Below, piece by piece: positions 1 through 8,057 of a DNA stretch of 29,248 nt (position 1 is the first letter of the stretch; every line of letters begins with the position of its first letter). The position numbers and the translations under genes were made by a program. Source of the stretch: JBBQRS01 sp038214535 (GTDB taxonomy: Bacteria > Chloroflexota > Anaerolineae > CG2-30-64-16); the NCBI GenBank assembly GCA_038214535.1, contig JBBQRS010000062.1, positions 1 to 29,248 of the forward strand, read 5' to 3'. Below the pieces are notes generated by a model. That model ran no database searches and was not told the DNA's origin. It was given only the letters and a program-made list of their open reading frames with translations.

Positions 1-121
1 GGTCACGCATAATCACTTGTTCGCCAGTATTACCGACCTGGTCGCCGCCGTCGAACAGTTCCTAACCGATCTCGACAGCCATCGCGCCGAAGTGCTGTCT
101 GTCATTGGAAATCCCCAATGA
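1..121 (+). CDS. IS630-type transposase, C-terminal fragment
   Basis: The frame opening at base 2 gives 39 residues ending in TGA at 119-121. It begins VTHNHLFASITDLVAAVEQF and continues with an LDSHRAEVLSVIGN-like tail. The H-N-H start followed by an amphipathic helix and a short Asn-containing tail is typical of the extreme C-terminus of IS630/Tc1-mariner-type DDE transposases, where this segment follows the last catalytic acidic residue. The catalytic domain lies outside the window, so I cannot tell whether the element is intact. The assignment rests on recognising the family tail only. Confidence 0.72.
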   Translation, partial: VTHNHLFASITDLVAAVEQFLTDLDSHRAEVLSVIGNPQ

Positions 122-139
122 CTTTTGTGGACTTATTTA
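1..139 (+). mobile_element. Right end of an IS630-family insertion sequence (partial)
   Basis: Bases 121-139 directly after the transposase stop read ACTTTTGTGGACTTATTTA, which resembles the outer end of IS630-type elements (a short terminal repeat finishing at a TA target dinucleotide). Past 140 the sequence becomes one arm of the window's dispersed palindrome. The left end is outside the window, so the inverted repeat and TA duplication cannot be confirmed and the boundary at about 139 is an estimate. Confidence 0.5.
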
Positions 140-145
140 GCGCGC

Positions 146-170
146 CGACGCCCACGAGGGGCTAAACTAC
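146..170 (-). repeat. Truncated copy 1 of the dispersed two-lobed palindrome
   Basis: The segment ends GCCCACGAGGGGCTAAACTAC (150-170), matching the CTARACTAC-terminated arm of the copies at 2925-2980, 6809-6863, 8595-8646 and 28205-28279. It also carries the central CCGACGCCCAC of the reverse-orientation form. The other arm is missing and replaced by the insertion-sequence end, so this copy was cut, probably by the insertion or a following deletion. Confidence 0.6.
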
Positions 171-279
171 AGGTGGCCAAGTAAAACTTCAGATAGCATA
201 GACCGGAACCGTCGGCCTGCCAGTGAGCCAGTATCCGGTTAAGCTGGATTCCCCTGCGTTAAATTGGCGTCTCGCCTAC

Positions 280-308
280 TTGACTTTAAACCTAATTTCT
301 CTTACCAT
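280..308 (+). promoter_or_regulatory. Candidate sigma70 promoter for the regulator-korAB operon
   Basis: TTGACT at 280-285 (five of six matches to TTGACA) is followed after exactly 17 bases by TACCAT at 303-308 (four of six matches to TATAAT). The surroundings are AT-rich compared with the window. The start codon is 63 bases downstream and the palindrome at 332-349 falls in the predicted leader. Prediction from spacing and consensus only. Confidence 0.45.
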
Positions 309-331
309 CCATATAGTTAATCCTATTGATT

Positions 332-349
332 CGATGATTGGAATCATCG
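332..349. promoter_or_regulatory. Perfect 18-bp palindrome, candidate operator of the FCD regulator
   Basis: CGATGATTGGAATCATCG has two perfect 8-bp arms around a central GG. It lies between the candidate -10 box and the GTG start of a GntR/FCD regulator. GntR-family proteins bind such short dyads as dimers and commonly autoregulate, so this is a plausible operator for the whole operon. No second copy was noticed elsewhere in the window. Confidence 0.5.
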
Positions 350-371
350 GCGGCAATGAGGTGGTTATATC

Positions 372-1091
372 GTGATCCTTGATCTTCTGGATTCCGACTT
401 CTTGAGATTTCTCTTGAGCCGCGCCGGTGAACCGGGCAGCCGGCTCCCCTCCCTTACAGCCATCAGCGCCGATACCGGCCTCAGCGTCGGCAAGCTGCGT
501 GAGCAATTCGAGGTTGCGCGCGCGCTCGGTCTGGTGGAAGCCAGCCCGCGCCGCGGCATCCGCACGCTCCGCTATGACTTCTTTCCGGCCGTGCGCCTCA
601 GTCTGCTTGTCGCCCTTGCGCTGGATCGCGATATGTTCCGCGCCTACAGCGCGCTACGTACCCATCTCGAAACGGCCTTCTGGGATGAAGCGGTGATCAT
701 GTTGACGGATGATGACAAGGCGCGTCTCTGTGCATTGGTGGTGCAGGCCCAGGAGAAACTCACCCTGGAACGCATCCAGATTCCTTATCCGGAACACCGT
801 GCGTTTCACCTGACCATTTTCAGCCGTCTTAATAATCCGTTTGTCCAGGGGTTGCTGGAAGCCTATTGGGACGCGTATGAGGCGGTGGAGTTCAATACCT
901 ACGCGGATTATGCTTATTTGCAGGAAGTATGGGACTATCATGAGCAGATCGCCGATGCGCTACGCGCCGGCGATTATGACGGGGGGAAGGATTTGTTGAT
1001 CGAGCACATGCGCCTTTTGGATCGGGCAGGTGTGGCCCATGAGTTTCCGCTTTCAGTCAATGCCAGGCAACTTCAAGGAGAGGCCTTATGA
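372..1091 (+). CDS. FCD-domain GntR-family (FadR-like) transcriptional regulator
   Basis: 239 aa, the usual size for FadR-type regulators. Residues 5-68 look like a winged helix (GSRLPSLTAISADTGLSVGKL, then a VARALGLVE recognition segment). Residues 78-220 look like an all-helical FCD ligand domain with H146 (AFHLTIF), H190 (DYHEQI) and H212 (EHMRLL) in the positions of the family's metal-binding histidines. The Asp normally four residues before the first His is E141/H142 here. The start is GTG with GAGGTGG (358-364) seven bases upstream. The stop overlaps the next start as ATGA (1088-1091), so the regulator is translationally coupled to the oxidoreductase and most likely controls it in response to a carboxylic acid. 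The effector is unknown. Confidence 0.85.
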   Translation: MILDLLDSDFLRFLLSRAGEPGSRLPSLTAISADTGLSVGKLREQFEVARALGLVEASPRRGIRTLRYDFFPAVRLSLLVALALDRDMFRAYSALRTHLETAFWDEAVIMLTDDDKARLCALVVQAQEKLTLERIQIPYPEHRAFHLTIFSRLNNPFVQGLLEAYWDAYEAVEFNTYADYAYLQEVWDYHEQIADALRAGDYDGGKDLLIEHMRLLDRAGVAHEFPLSVNARQLQGEAL

Positions 1092-2917
1092 GTACAGTGG
1101 TGGAAAAGGCTCCGGAGATGGTGGACGGACAATCTGAGATTACCAATAATTTCACGCTGAACATCGCCACCGTGAATGGTTCCGGTAGCCAAACGAGCAA
1201 CGGTGTGTTATTGCGTGCGCTGTTTAAAATGGGCATCCCTGTGACCGGAAAGAATCTCTTTCCCAGCAATATCCAGGGTCTGCCCACGTGGTACATCATC
1301 CGGTTGAGCAAGGACGGCTATCTCGCGCATCGCGACGCATATGAAATCGCGGTCTGCATGAACGGGCGGAGCTTTGCCGACGATATGGCGCAGGTCGCGC
1401 CCAACGGCGTCGTTTTGTACGATGATGCGTTGCCCATTCCGGCGCGCCGCGAAGACGTGACTTATTACCCGCTGCCCGTGGCGCAACTGGTCAAAGAGGC
1501 CAGCGTGCCCTTCGAGTTGCGCGATTACATTGCCAATATGGTTTACGTTGGCGCGCTGGTGCATCTTTTGGATATCGAGATGTCCGAAATTGAAGCGGCG
1601 CTTGACTGGAGCTTTGGCGGCAAACGCAAACCTATTGACCTTAACATGGACATGGTGCAGCGCGCCTATGAGTGGTCGGTGGAGAACCTGCCCAAGCAAG
1701 ACCCTTACCGTATCTCGCGCATGACCGGCTTCAACGAAGACAAGATCATGATTGACGGCAACACGGCGGGCGCGCTGGGCTCGATTTTCGGCGGCGTCTC
1801 TTTCGTGGCCTGGTACCCCATCACCCCGGCGTCCAGCCTGGCCGATGGATTGAATAAGTATCTGCCCCAGCTTCGTACCGACCCGGAAACCAGGAAGGCG
1901 AACTTTGCGGTCATCCAGGCGGAGGACGAACTGGCGGCGTTGGGCATGGTGATCGGCGCAGGGTGGGCCGGCGCACGCTCGATGACCAGCACCAGCGGCC
2001 CCGGCCTCGACCTGATGTCCGAGTTCGCCGGACTTGCCTATTTTGCCGAAGTGCCCGCCGTGATCTGGGATGTGCAGCGCATTGGCCCCAGCACCGGCCT
2101 GCCGACGCGCACCAATCAGGGTGACATTCAGTCGGCCTATTACATGGGGCACGGCGACAAGTGTCACGTCCTGCTCTTCCCCTCCGATCCGGCGGAGTGT
2201 TTCGATTTCGGCGTGATCTCGTTTGATCTGGCGGAGCGGTTGCAGACTCTCGTTATTGTGATGAGCGACCTGGATATCGGGATGAACCTCTGGATCACCG
2301 ACGAGTTCACCTATCCCGAACAACCAATGGATCGCGGCAAGGTGCTCACCGCGGAAGACCTGACGGAGTTGAACGGCGCGTGGGGGCGTTATAAGGATGT
2401 GGATGGCGACGGCATCGGCTATCGCACCCTCCCCGGCACCAAGCATCCGGCGGCGGCGTACTTCACGCGCGGCACCGGCCACGATGAGTACGCCCATTAC
2501 AGCGAACGCCCGGAAGACTGGGAACAAAACATGGACCGGCTGGCGCGCAAGTTTGAGACGGCGCGCGCCCTGGTCCCCGGCCCGGTCACCGATCTCCGCG
2601 AAGGGGCCGAGATCGGCATCATCAGCCTGGGCTCGAATCATCCGGCTGTCGAAGAGGCGCGCGACCTGTTGCGCGCACAGGGCATCGAGACCGGCTATAT
2701 GCGCCTGCGCGCCCTGCCCATCAATCAGGAAGTGCGCGACTATCTGCACGAATATCGGCGAGTCTTTGTCGTTGAAAATAACCACGCCGGCCAGCTACAT
2801 CAGATCCTGTTGGCCGAGGAGCCGATTTGCGGCGGCGACCTGGTATCCGTGGCGCGCAGCAATGGCCTCCCACTCTCCGCCGCGTGGATTGCCGGCGAGG
2901 TTGCGCGCCTGTTCTAA
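1088..2917 (+). CDS. korA: 2-oxoacid:ferredoxin oxidoreductase, fused gamma-alpha subunit
   Basis: 609 aa. Residues 23-200 form a gamma (catalytic) domain, with the GSGSQTSNGVLLRALFKMG segment typical of the OFOR gamma fold. Residues 220-450 form the alpha pyrimidine-binding domain with YPITPASS (243-250), QAEDELAALGM and TSTSGPGLDLMSE. The C-terminal third is transketolase-C-like. The fused gamma-alpha architecture of about 600 residues is typical of KorA-type enzymes, which oxidatively decarboxylate 2-oxoacids to acyl-CoA and reduce ferredoxin in the cytoplasm. No ferredoxin (delta) domain is present. The partner beta subunit follows after 114 bases that hold a dispersed palindrome. 2-Oxoglutarate is the usual substrate for this architecture, but other 2-oxoacids cannot be excluded from sequence. 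Confidence 0.9.
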   Translation: MSTVVEKAPEMVDGQSEITNNFTLNIATVNGSGSQTSNGVLLRALFKMGIPVTGKNLFPSNIQGLPTWYIIRLSKDGYLAHRDAYEIAVCMNGRSFADDMAQVAPNGVVLYDDALPIPARREDVTYYPLPVAQLVKEASVPFELRDYIANMVYVGALVHLLDIEMSEIEAALDWSFGGKRKPIDLNMDMVQRAYEWSVENLPKQDPYRISRMTGFNEDKIMIDGNTAGALGSIFGGVSFVAWYPITPASSLADGLNKYLPQLRTDPETRKANFAVIQAEDELAALGMVIGAGWAGARSMTSTSGPGLDLMSEFAGLAYFAEVPAVIWDVQRIGPSTGLPTRTNQGDIQSAYYMGHGDKCHVLLFPSDPAECFDFGVISFDLAERLQTLVIVMSDLDIGMNLWITDEFTYPEQPMDRGKVLTAEDLTELNGAWGRYKDVDGDGIGYRTLPGTKHPAAAYFTRGTGHDEYAHYSERPEDWEQNMDRLARKFETARALVPGPVTDLREGAEIGIISLGSNHPAVEEARDLLRAQGIETGYMRLRALPINQEVRDYLHEYRRVFVVENNHAGQLHQILLAEEPICGGDLVSVARSNGLPLSAAWIAGEVARLF

Positions 2918-2924
2918 AATTCTG

Positions 2925-2980
2925 TGCGTAGTTTAGCCCCTGGTGAACGCTGACACGGGCAAGAGGCCCTAAACTACGCA
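2925..2980 (+). repeat. Dispersed two-lobed palindrome, copy 2
   Basis: TGCGTAGTTTAG (2925-2936) pairs perfectly with CTAAACTACGCA (2969-2980). The interior holds one intact mini-hairpin, GGGC-AAGAG-GCCC, and one degraded lobe. It lies between korA and korB within one operon, so it is transcribed and could adjust the ratio or stability of the two subunit messages. Orientation A-to-B, as copy 4. Confidence 0.75.
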
Positions 2981-3031
2981 AATTGAGATTCCGAGACCCG
3001 GATCCGTCTCTTACAAATGGAGATTCCGTAA

Positions 3032-4081
3032 ATGACAACTTCAACTGTTGAAGCGCCCGCCAGGGGCGCAAAAGTAAATAGTATCGGCTTGCCGAAATCC
3101 GACTACAGGGGCAACCCCTCGACGTTATGCAAGGGTTGCGGACACGACACCATCAGCCAGCGCATCATGAACGTCGCCTGGGACCTGGGGTTGGACCAGA
3201 CCCAGATCGTCAAGATGAGTGGCATCGGTTGCAGCAGCAAATCGCCGGCCTATTTCCTGGGCTGGAGCCATGCCTTCAACGGCGTGCATGGCCGCATGCC
3301 GGCGCTGGCGACCGGCGCGGCCGTGGCGAATCGCGATCTTACCGTGATCGGCGTCAGCGGCGATGGCGACACGGCTTCTATCGGCACCGGGCAATTCAAA
3401 CACGCCGTGCGGCGCAACGTGCCGATGGTATACATCATCGAAAACAACGGCGTCTACGGGCTGACGAAGGGCCAATTCAGCGCCACGGCTGACCTGGGTC
3501 AGCGCCTGAAATACGCCGGCGTGAACAACCTGCCCCCGCTCGATATCTGCATGGAGGCGTTGGCGGCCAACGCCACGTGTGTGGCCCGCAGCTTTGCCGG
3601 CGACCCCAAGCAGGTCGAGGCGCTGCTCAAAGCGGCCTTCAGCCACAACGGCATCGCCGTACTCGACATCATCAGCCCGTGCGTGACGTTCAACAATCAT
3701 GATGAATCCACAAAGAGCTATAGCTGGGGCAAGGAGAACGAAACCCCGCTGAACGAGCTGAATTTCATCCCGCCTTACGAGGAGATCACCATCGGGTATT
3801 ACGAAGGCGAGATGGAAGTGGCGATGCATGATGGGTCGCGCGTCGTGCTGAAGAAGCTGGATCCGGATTATGACCCGACCGACAAGCTGAACGCCTTTCG
3901 CACCCTGGAGTTGGCGCGCCAGAACCAGCAGTTCATCACCGGTCTGATTTACGTGGATGAAGCGGCGCGCCCCGATCTGCACGAGCTGCTGCACTACGTG
4001 GACACACCGCTGGCGTATCTTCAGGAAGATCAACTTCGGCCCAGCCGCGAGGCGCTGGCAAAAGTGATGGCTTCACTTTAG
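3032..4081 (+). CDS. korB: 2-oxoacid:ferredoxin oxidoreductase, beta subunit
   Basis: 349 aa, in the range of KorB proteins (about 280-350). The TPP site is clear: GDGDTASIG (110 onward) and, after the usual spacing, NN at 138-139. Cysteines at 33 and 36 (LCKGCGHD), 67 (GIGCSSK) and 217 (ISPCVTF) match the [4Fe-4S] ligands of OFOR beta subunits. It carries TPP and the cluster that passes electrons to ferredoxin, working with the upstream fused subunit. GGAG (3019-3022) precedes the ATG by nine bases. A strong hairpin at 4106-4142 follows the stop, so this is probably the last gene of the operon. Confidence 0.92.
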   Translation: MTTSTVEAPARGAKVNSIGLPKSDYRGNPSTLCKGCGHDTISQRIMNVAWDLGLDQTQIVKMSGIGCSSKSPAYFLGWSHAFNGVHGRMPALATGAAVANRDLTVIGVSGDGDTASIGTGQFKHAVRRNVPMVYIIENNGVYGLTKGQFSATADLGQRLKYAGVNNLPPLDICMEALAANATCVARSFAGDPKQVEALLKAAFSHNGIAVLDIISPCVTFNNHDESTKSYSWGKENETPLNELNFIPPYEEITIGYYEGEMEVAMHDGSRVVLKKLDPDYDPTDKLNAFRTLELARQNQQFITGLIYVDEAARPDLHELLHYVDTPLAYLQEDQLRPSREALAKVMASL

Positions 4082-4105
4082 GCGTTGGTGCCTTCTGGAA
4101 AATCG

Positions 4106-4142
4106 AAGACCGGGTTAACCCCTCAGGGGATGGCCCGGTCTT
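4106..4142. terminator. Bidirectional terminator-like hairpin between convergent genes
   Basis: AAGACCGGG (4106-4114) pairs with CCCGGTCTT (4134-4142), with a small CCCC/GGGG pairing inside the loop. The + strand continues with GCTTT, and the - strand continues into CGATTTT. It lies between the convergent ends of korB (4081) and the GH1 gene (4175), the expected place for a shared terminator. The T tracts are short, so efficiency is uncertain. Confidence 0.7.
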
Positions 4143-4174
4143 GCTTTAGGAATCGATCTAAAAACTGTACGGTT

Positions 4175-5458
4175 CTACAGCGCGTTTCTGCGGGCAATCT
4201 CCCCCAGATAGCGCCCGCTTTCTTTGACGCGCCGCTCCTGGGTTTCCCTATCCACCGCGACCAACCCGAACTTGGGTCCGTAGCCCATCCTCCACTCGAA
4301 GTTATCCATCGCCGACCAGTACATGTAACCCCGCACGTCCAGCCCATCATCCAGCGCGCGGAGCAGCCCGGTCAACGCCCGTTGGATGAACTCGACCCGT
4401 TCGGCGTCGTTCTCGGAGCCTAGCCCGTTCTCGGTGACGATCATCGGTTTACCTGCGGCGGCGGCGAGTCGTAGCACCCCTTCCAGCGCTTCCGGGTAGT
4501 ACTCATAGCCCATTTGTGTGATGGGAACGCCCTCTTCAGGCGGGAGAACACCCTGCGGGCCGACCCGCATCCGGCTGTAATTCTGAACGCCCAGGAAATC
4601 ATCGTTGGTGAGCGCGGGCAGATAGCTCTCGAAGAGATCATAATTGGCGCGCTGCGCCAGGCTTTCGCTGCCGGGGACGACCTGGATGTCTTGCAGGGCG
4701 AGGGTGATGCCGACCTGCGTTTCAGGGCGCACCGCTTTAATGGCCTCAACCGCTCGCTGGTGCGCCTCCATGACGCAAGCCTGACCCTCAGCCGAGGCGG
4801 CAAAGAGGAAGGGCTTGAACTTATCCGGCGTGGTGTTCACTGCGGCGGCGCTGGCGAGCAGCCAACTCATATCCGCCAACGGATTATCCGGCGGCGTGGA
4901 CTCGACGCCGACAGGGGCCTGGGCATCGCTACCTTCTGCAAGCATGTCTGCCATGTTCATGTAGCGGATCAGTGTGGGGATATTCGCCTCGTTGATGGTG
5001 CAGACATGGGGGATCAGCGCGCCGAGTTCTTGCATGACTGCCCCACAGTAAGCCCCGAAACGCGCGGGCGTTTCTTGGCCCTCCCATCCGCCCAGTTTCA
5101 TCAACCAGCGCGGGCTGGTGAAGTGATGCATCGTCACCAGCGGCGTGAGGCCCAGTTCCTGACAGGTCTCCAATACGTCGCCATAGTGACGCAGTGTTGC
5201 CTTTGAGATATAGCCATCCTCAGGCTCGACTCGCGCCCACTCAATAGAGAAACGGTAGGCATTGAAGCCGAGGTCTTTGAGCAGCTTCAGGTCTTGCCGG
5301 TAGAGCCGGTAGTGATCGCAGGCGTCTCCGCTCGGCTCACGGAAGATGGTTCCCGGCACATGCTCCATGACCCACAGGTCGCTGTTGATGTTGTTGCCTT
5401 CGACCTGATGCGCCGCCGTCGCCGTGCCCCACAGAAAGCCTTCGGGGAAAGATTGCAC
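4175..5458 (-). CDS. Glycoside hydrolase family 1 beta-glycosidase
   Basis: 427 aa from the chosen start. FPEGFLWGTATAAHQVEG near the N-terminus is the GH1 signature. YRFSIEWARVEPEDG and VTMHHFTSPRW follow in family order. The acid/base glutamate is E157 in TINEAN, where most members have NEP, and the nucleophile is E343 in VTENGLG. No signal peptide, so it probably cleaves imported beta-linked disaccharides or glycosides in the cytoplasm. The start is GTG at 5458, because GGAGGT sits at 5462-5467 just upstream. An in-frame TTG at 5488 would overlap the glutamate dehydrogenase stop and has no ribosome site. It follows that gene by 17 bases, so the two are probably co-transcribed. Sugar specificity is not readable. 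Confidence 0.92.
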   Translation of the reverse strand: MQSFPEGFLWGTATAAHQVEGNNINSDLWVMEHVPGTIFREPSGDACDHYRLYRQDLKLLKDLGFNAYRFSIEWARVEPEDGYISKATLRHYGDVLETCQELGLTPLVTMHHFTSPRWLMKLGGWEGQETPARFGAYCGAVMQELGALIPHVCTINEANIPTLIRYMNMADMLAEGSDAQAPVGVESTPPDNPLADMSWLLASAAAVNTTPDKFKPFLFAASAEGQACVMEAHQRAVEAIKAVRPETQVGITLALQDIQVVPGSESLAQRANYDLFESYLPALTNDDFLGVQNYSRMRVGPQGVLPPEEGVPITQMGYEYYPEALEGVLRLAAAAGKPMIVTENGLGSENDAERVEFIQRALTGLLRALDDGLDVRGYMYWSAMDNFEWRMGYGPKFGLVAVDRETQERRVKESGRYLGEIARRNAL

Positions 5459-5475
5459 ATTACCTCCAGTTGTCG

Positions 5476-6747
5476 CTATTTGACCCAACCGCGCAGCGCG
5501 ACCGCTTCGGCCACGCGCTGCACCGCCACCAGATACGCCGCCAGCCGGTTGGGCACGCCGCGCGACTGCGCCATCTCATGCACCGCATGGAACGCACGCG
5601 TCATTTTATCATCCAGCCGGGCGTTCACCTCTTCCAGCGGCCAGTAAAAGTTATAGGCGTTTTGCACTTGCTCGAAGTAGCTGACGGTGACCCCTCCGGC
5701 ATTGCACAGGAAATCGGGGATCACGTAGACGCCGTTCTGATGCAGGATCATGTCCCCTTCGGGGGTGGTCGGCCCGTTCGCCAGTTCAGCGACGATCTTC
5801 GCCTTAATGTTCCCGGCGTTTGTCGCCGTGATGACGTTTTCGAGCGCCGCCGGGAAGAGGATCGTCACCGGCAACTCCAGCACCTTACCGCCGTCCAGCG
5901 CGGACATCAACTCAACGCCCGGCGCGGCGTAGCCCTCCAGCTCGTGCCGCGGCTGGCGCTGCACGTATTCCACAATCGCCGGAATATCCAACCCGTCCGC
6001 CTTGTACAGGCCGCCGGTGACATCGCTCACGGCCACGACCTTCATCCCCATCCCATAGGCCAGCCGCGCCGCCCACGAGCCGACGTTGCCGAACCCCTGT
6101 ACGGCGACCGTCGCCTCGCTCAGATCAATGCCCAGAACCTGCGCGGCCTCGCGCACAGTGATGATGCCGCCGCGCGCCGTGGCATCCCCGCGCCCCAATG
6201 AGCCGAATAGCGTGGTGGGTTTACCGGTAATCACCCCCGGCGCGTGATAGCCCATCATGGTCTCGTATTCATCCAGCATCCAGGCCATGATTTCGGGCGA
6301 CGTATAGACATCGGGTGCGGGCACGTCTTTTTCCGGCCCGATGAGATGCGCCACGCGCCGCATGTAGCCGCGGCTCAGCCGTTCGCGTTCGTCTGTGGAC
6401 ATCAGCCGCGGGTCGCACACGACGCCGCCCTTGCCGCCGCCCAACGGGATATCCACCACGGCCGTCTTCCAGGTCATCCACGCGGCCAGCGCGCGCACGG
6501 TGTCAATGGTCTCGTCGGGGTGAAACCGGATGCCGCCCTTCGCCGGGCCGCGCGCGTCGTTATACTGCACGCGGAAGCCCTGGAACACCTGATAGCTGCC
6601 GTCGGCCATGTGAACCGGGATGCTGAAGTGATACTCGCGCATGGGGGTGCGCAGAAATGCGTGCATGGCCGGGGAAAGGCCGAGGATGGCCGCGGCGCCG
6701 TCGAGCTGGCGTTGAGAGATTTCGAAGGAATTATCACGCGATGACAT
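5476..6747 (-). CDS. gdhA: Glu/Leu/Phe/Val-family dehydrogenase (probable glutamate dehydrogenase)
   Basis: 423 aa, the normal length for hexameric-type glutamate dehydrogenases. The substrate domain shows GPAKGGIRFHP, K94 in MTWKTA and K106 in PLGGGKGG, the catalytic lysine motif. The Rossmann domain has GFGNVG at 218-223, and ANGPTTPEGD and IPDFLCNAGG follow in family order. It interconverts glutamate and 2-oxoglutarate plus ammonia, giving a possible link to the 2-oxoacid oxidoreductase upstream in the window. The start is the ATG at 6747, preceded by AAAGAGGTGGG; the frame remains open further upstream but would run through the palindrome at 6809-6863. Glutamate is the most likely substrate, but leucine or phenylalanine cannot be strictly excluded. 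Confidence 0.9.
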   Translation of the reverse strand: MSSRDNSFEISQRQLDGAAAILGLSPAMHAFLRTPMREYHFSIPVHMADGSYQVFQGFRVQYNDARGPAKGGIRFHPDETIDTVRALAAWMTWKTAVVDIPLGGGKGGVVCDPRLMSTDERERLSRGYMRRVAHLIGPEKDVPAPDVYTSPEIMAWMLDEYETMMGYHAPGVITGKPTTLFGSLGRGDATARGGIITVREAAQVLGIDLSEATVAVQGFGNVGSWAARLAYGMGMKVVAVSDVTGGLYKADGLDIPAIVEYVQRQPRHELEGYAAPGVELMSALDGGKVLELPVTILFPAALENVITATNAGNIKAKIVAELANGPTTPEGDMILHQNGVYVIPDFLCNAGGVTVSYFEQVQNAYNFYWPLEEVNARLDDKMTRAFHAVHEMAQSRGVPNRLAAYLVAVQRVAEAVALRGWVK

Positions 6748-6808
6748 AACCCACCTCTTTGTGAATGTGTTGCAGTCGTCATTGACGGCTGTGACTTCTG
6801 ATGTGTGT

Positions 6809-6863
6809 CCGTAGTCTAGCCCCTTGTGGGCGTAGCGAACGCCCACAAGGGGCTAGACTACGG
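6809..6863. repeat. Dispersed palindrome, copy 3, with perfect 25-bp arms
   Basis: A 25-base arm (6809-6833, beginning CCGTAGTCTAGCCCC) and its exact reverse complement (6839-6863) flank a five-base AGCGA loop. Both arms are of the A type, unlike the mixed A/B copies. It lies just after the stop of the M20 gene (6867, - strand) and about 60 bases upstream of gdhA. It may act as a terminator or processing stem, though no T tract follows. Confidence 0.9.
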
Positions 6864-6866
6864 GAT

Positions 6867-8057
6867 TTACGTTGCGCGCTCTTCCAGGAAGCGTGTGGCC
6901 GCAGCAGCCAGCAGCGCGACCCCCACGGGCAACATGCGCTCGTCGAAATCGAAGCTGGGGTTGTGATGCGGCGCATCCAGCCCCAGCTCGGGGTTGCTCG
7001 AACCCAGCAGCAGATAGCACGCCGGAACCAACCGCTGGAACTCCGAGAAGTCCTCGGAGACCATCAGCGGCGGGTGCCAAACGACGGCATTCGCGCCGAC
7101 GACTTCGACGGCAGCGGCGCGCGCCGTTTCGGCGATGGCCGCATCATTGACGACCGCGGCTGCGGCGTTATCAATCGTCAGATCGTAGGTTGCGCCCATG
7201 CCCGCGGTCACGCCGTCCAGCAAGACGCGCAGGCGTGTCAGCACCATATCGCGCACCGCGGGTGAGAATGTGCGGATGGTGCCCTTCAATTCCACTGTGT
7301 CTGAAATAACGTTGAAGGCTTTGCCGCCGTGGATCGTGCCGATGGAAAGCACGGCGGTTTCCTGGGGGTTCACGTTCCGGCTGACGATGGTTTGCAGCGC
7401 CGAGAGGATCTGACCGGTGACGGCGATAGCGTCAACGGCCTCGTGCGGCAACGCGCCGTGCCCGCCTTTGCCATGCACCGTGATGCGAATCACATCACCG
7501 GCGGCCATCAACGGCCCCGCCTGTGCTACCACCCGTCCTGCGGGGATCTGGTTCCACAGGTGCAGGCCAAACGCGGCTTCCGGCTTCGGGTCCGCCAGCG
7601 CGCCGTCTTCTACCATCGCGCGTGCGCCGCCGTCCCCTTCTTCCGCCGGTTGGAAGACGAATAATACCTGGCCCGGCAATTCCGCGGCATGGCGCGCCAG
7701 CAGCGTGGCCGCGCCCAGCCCGATGGTCACGTGGCCGTCATGGCCGCACGCGTGCATCACACCCGGCGTTTGCGAGGCGTAGGGCGCGTCGCTGACCTCC
7801 TGGATCGGCAGCGCGTCCATGTCGGCGCGCAACATCACCGTGGGGCCGGGCTTGCCGCCATGCAGCAGCGCCACGACGCCGGTTCTGCCGACGCCCCGGC
7901 GCACCTCCAGCCCCAATGTCTCCAACTCATCGGCAATCAGGGCTGCGGTCCGGGTCTCTTGAAAACCCAACTCCGGGTGTTGGTGCAGGTCGCGCCGCCA
8001 ACTGACCAGCCTTTGATTCAGCGCTTCTGCTTCGGCCAGATAATCATGGTGTGTCAT
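6867..8057 (-). CDS. M20D-type metallo-amidohydrolase (aminoacylase/hippurate hydrolase-like)
   Basis: 396 aa, typical for the M20D amidohydrolase group (IAA-amino acid hydrolases, hippuricases, N-acetyl-diaminopimelate deacetylases). RRDLHQHPELGFQE marks the N-terminus, followed by LRADMDALP and the metal site MHACGHDGH (101-109). FQPAEEG carries the catalytic and metal-binding glutamates at about 139-140, FGLHLW has H165, and APHHNPSFDFDE carries a C-terminal metal histidine. The enzyme hydrolyses N-acyl amino acids or related amides in the cytoplasm; the substrate is unknown. The start is the ATG at 8057, which overlaps the stop of the flavin reductase as ATGA, indicating translational coupling. 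A GTG at 8084 is in frame but less likely. Confidence 0.88.
   Translation of the reverse strand: MTHHDYLAEAEALNQRLVSWRRDLHQHPELGFQETRTAALIADELETLGLEVRRGVGRTGVVALLHGGKPGPTVMLRADMDALPIQEVSDAPYASQTPGVMHACGHDGHVTIGLGAATLLARHAAELPGQVLFVFQPAEEGDGGARAMVEDGALADPKPEAAFGLHLWNQIPAGRVVAQAGPLMAAGDVIRITVHGKGGHGALPHEAVDAIAVTGQILSALQTIVSRNVNPQETAVLSIGTIHGGKAFNVISDTVELKGTIRTFSPAVRDMVLTRLRVLLDGVTAGMGATYDLTIDNAAAAVVNDAAIAETARAAAVEVVGANAVVWHPPLMVSEDFSEFQRLVPACYLLLGSSNPELGLDAPHHNPSFDFDERMLPVGVALLAAAATRFLEERAT

Noticed and set aside
1208..2785. A 525-codon open frame on the - strand
   Set aside because: Antisense to the clear korA gene; composition is typical of a shadow frame.
6748..6846. N-terminal extension of glutamate dehydrogenase
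   Set aside because: It would translate one arm of the palindrome at 6809-6863, has no family similarity, and a good ribosome site precedes the ATG at 6747.
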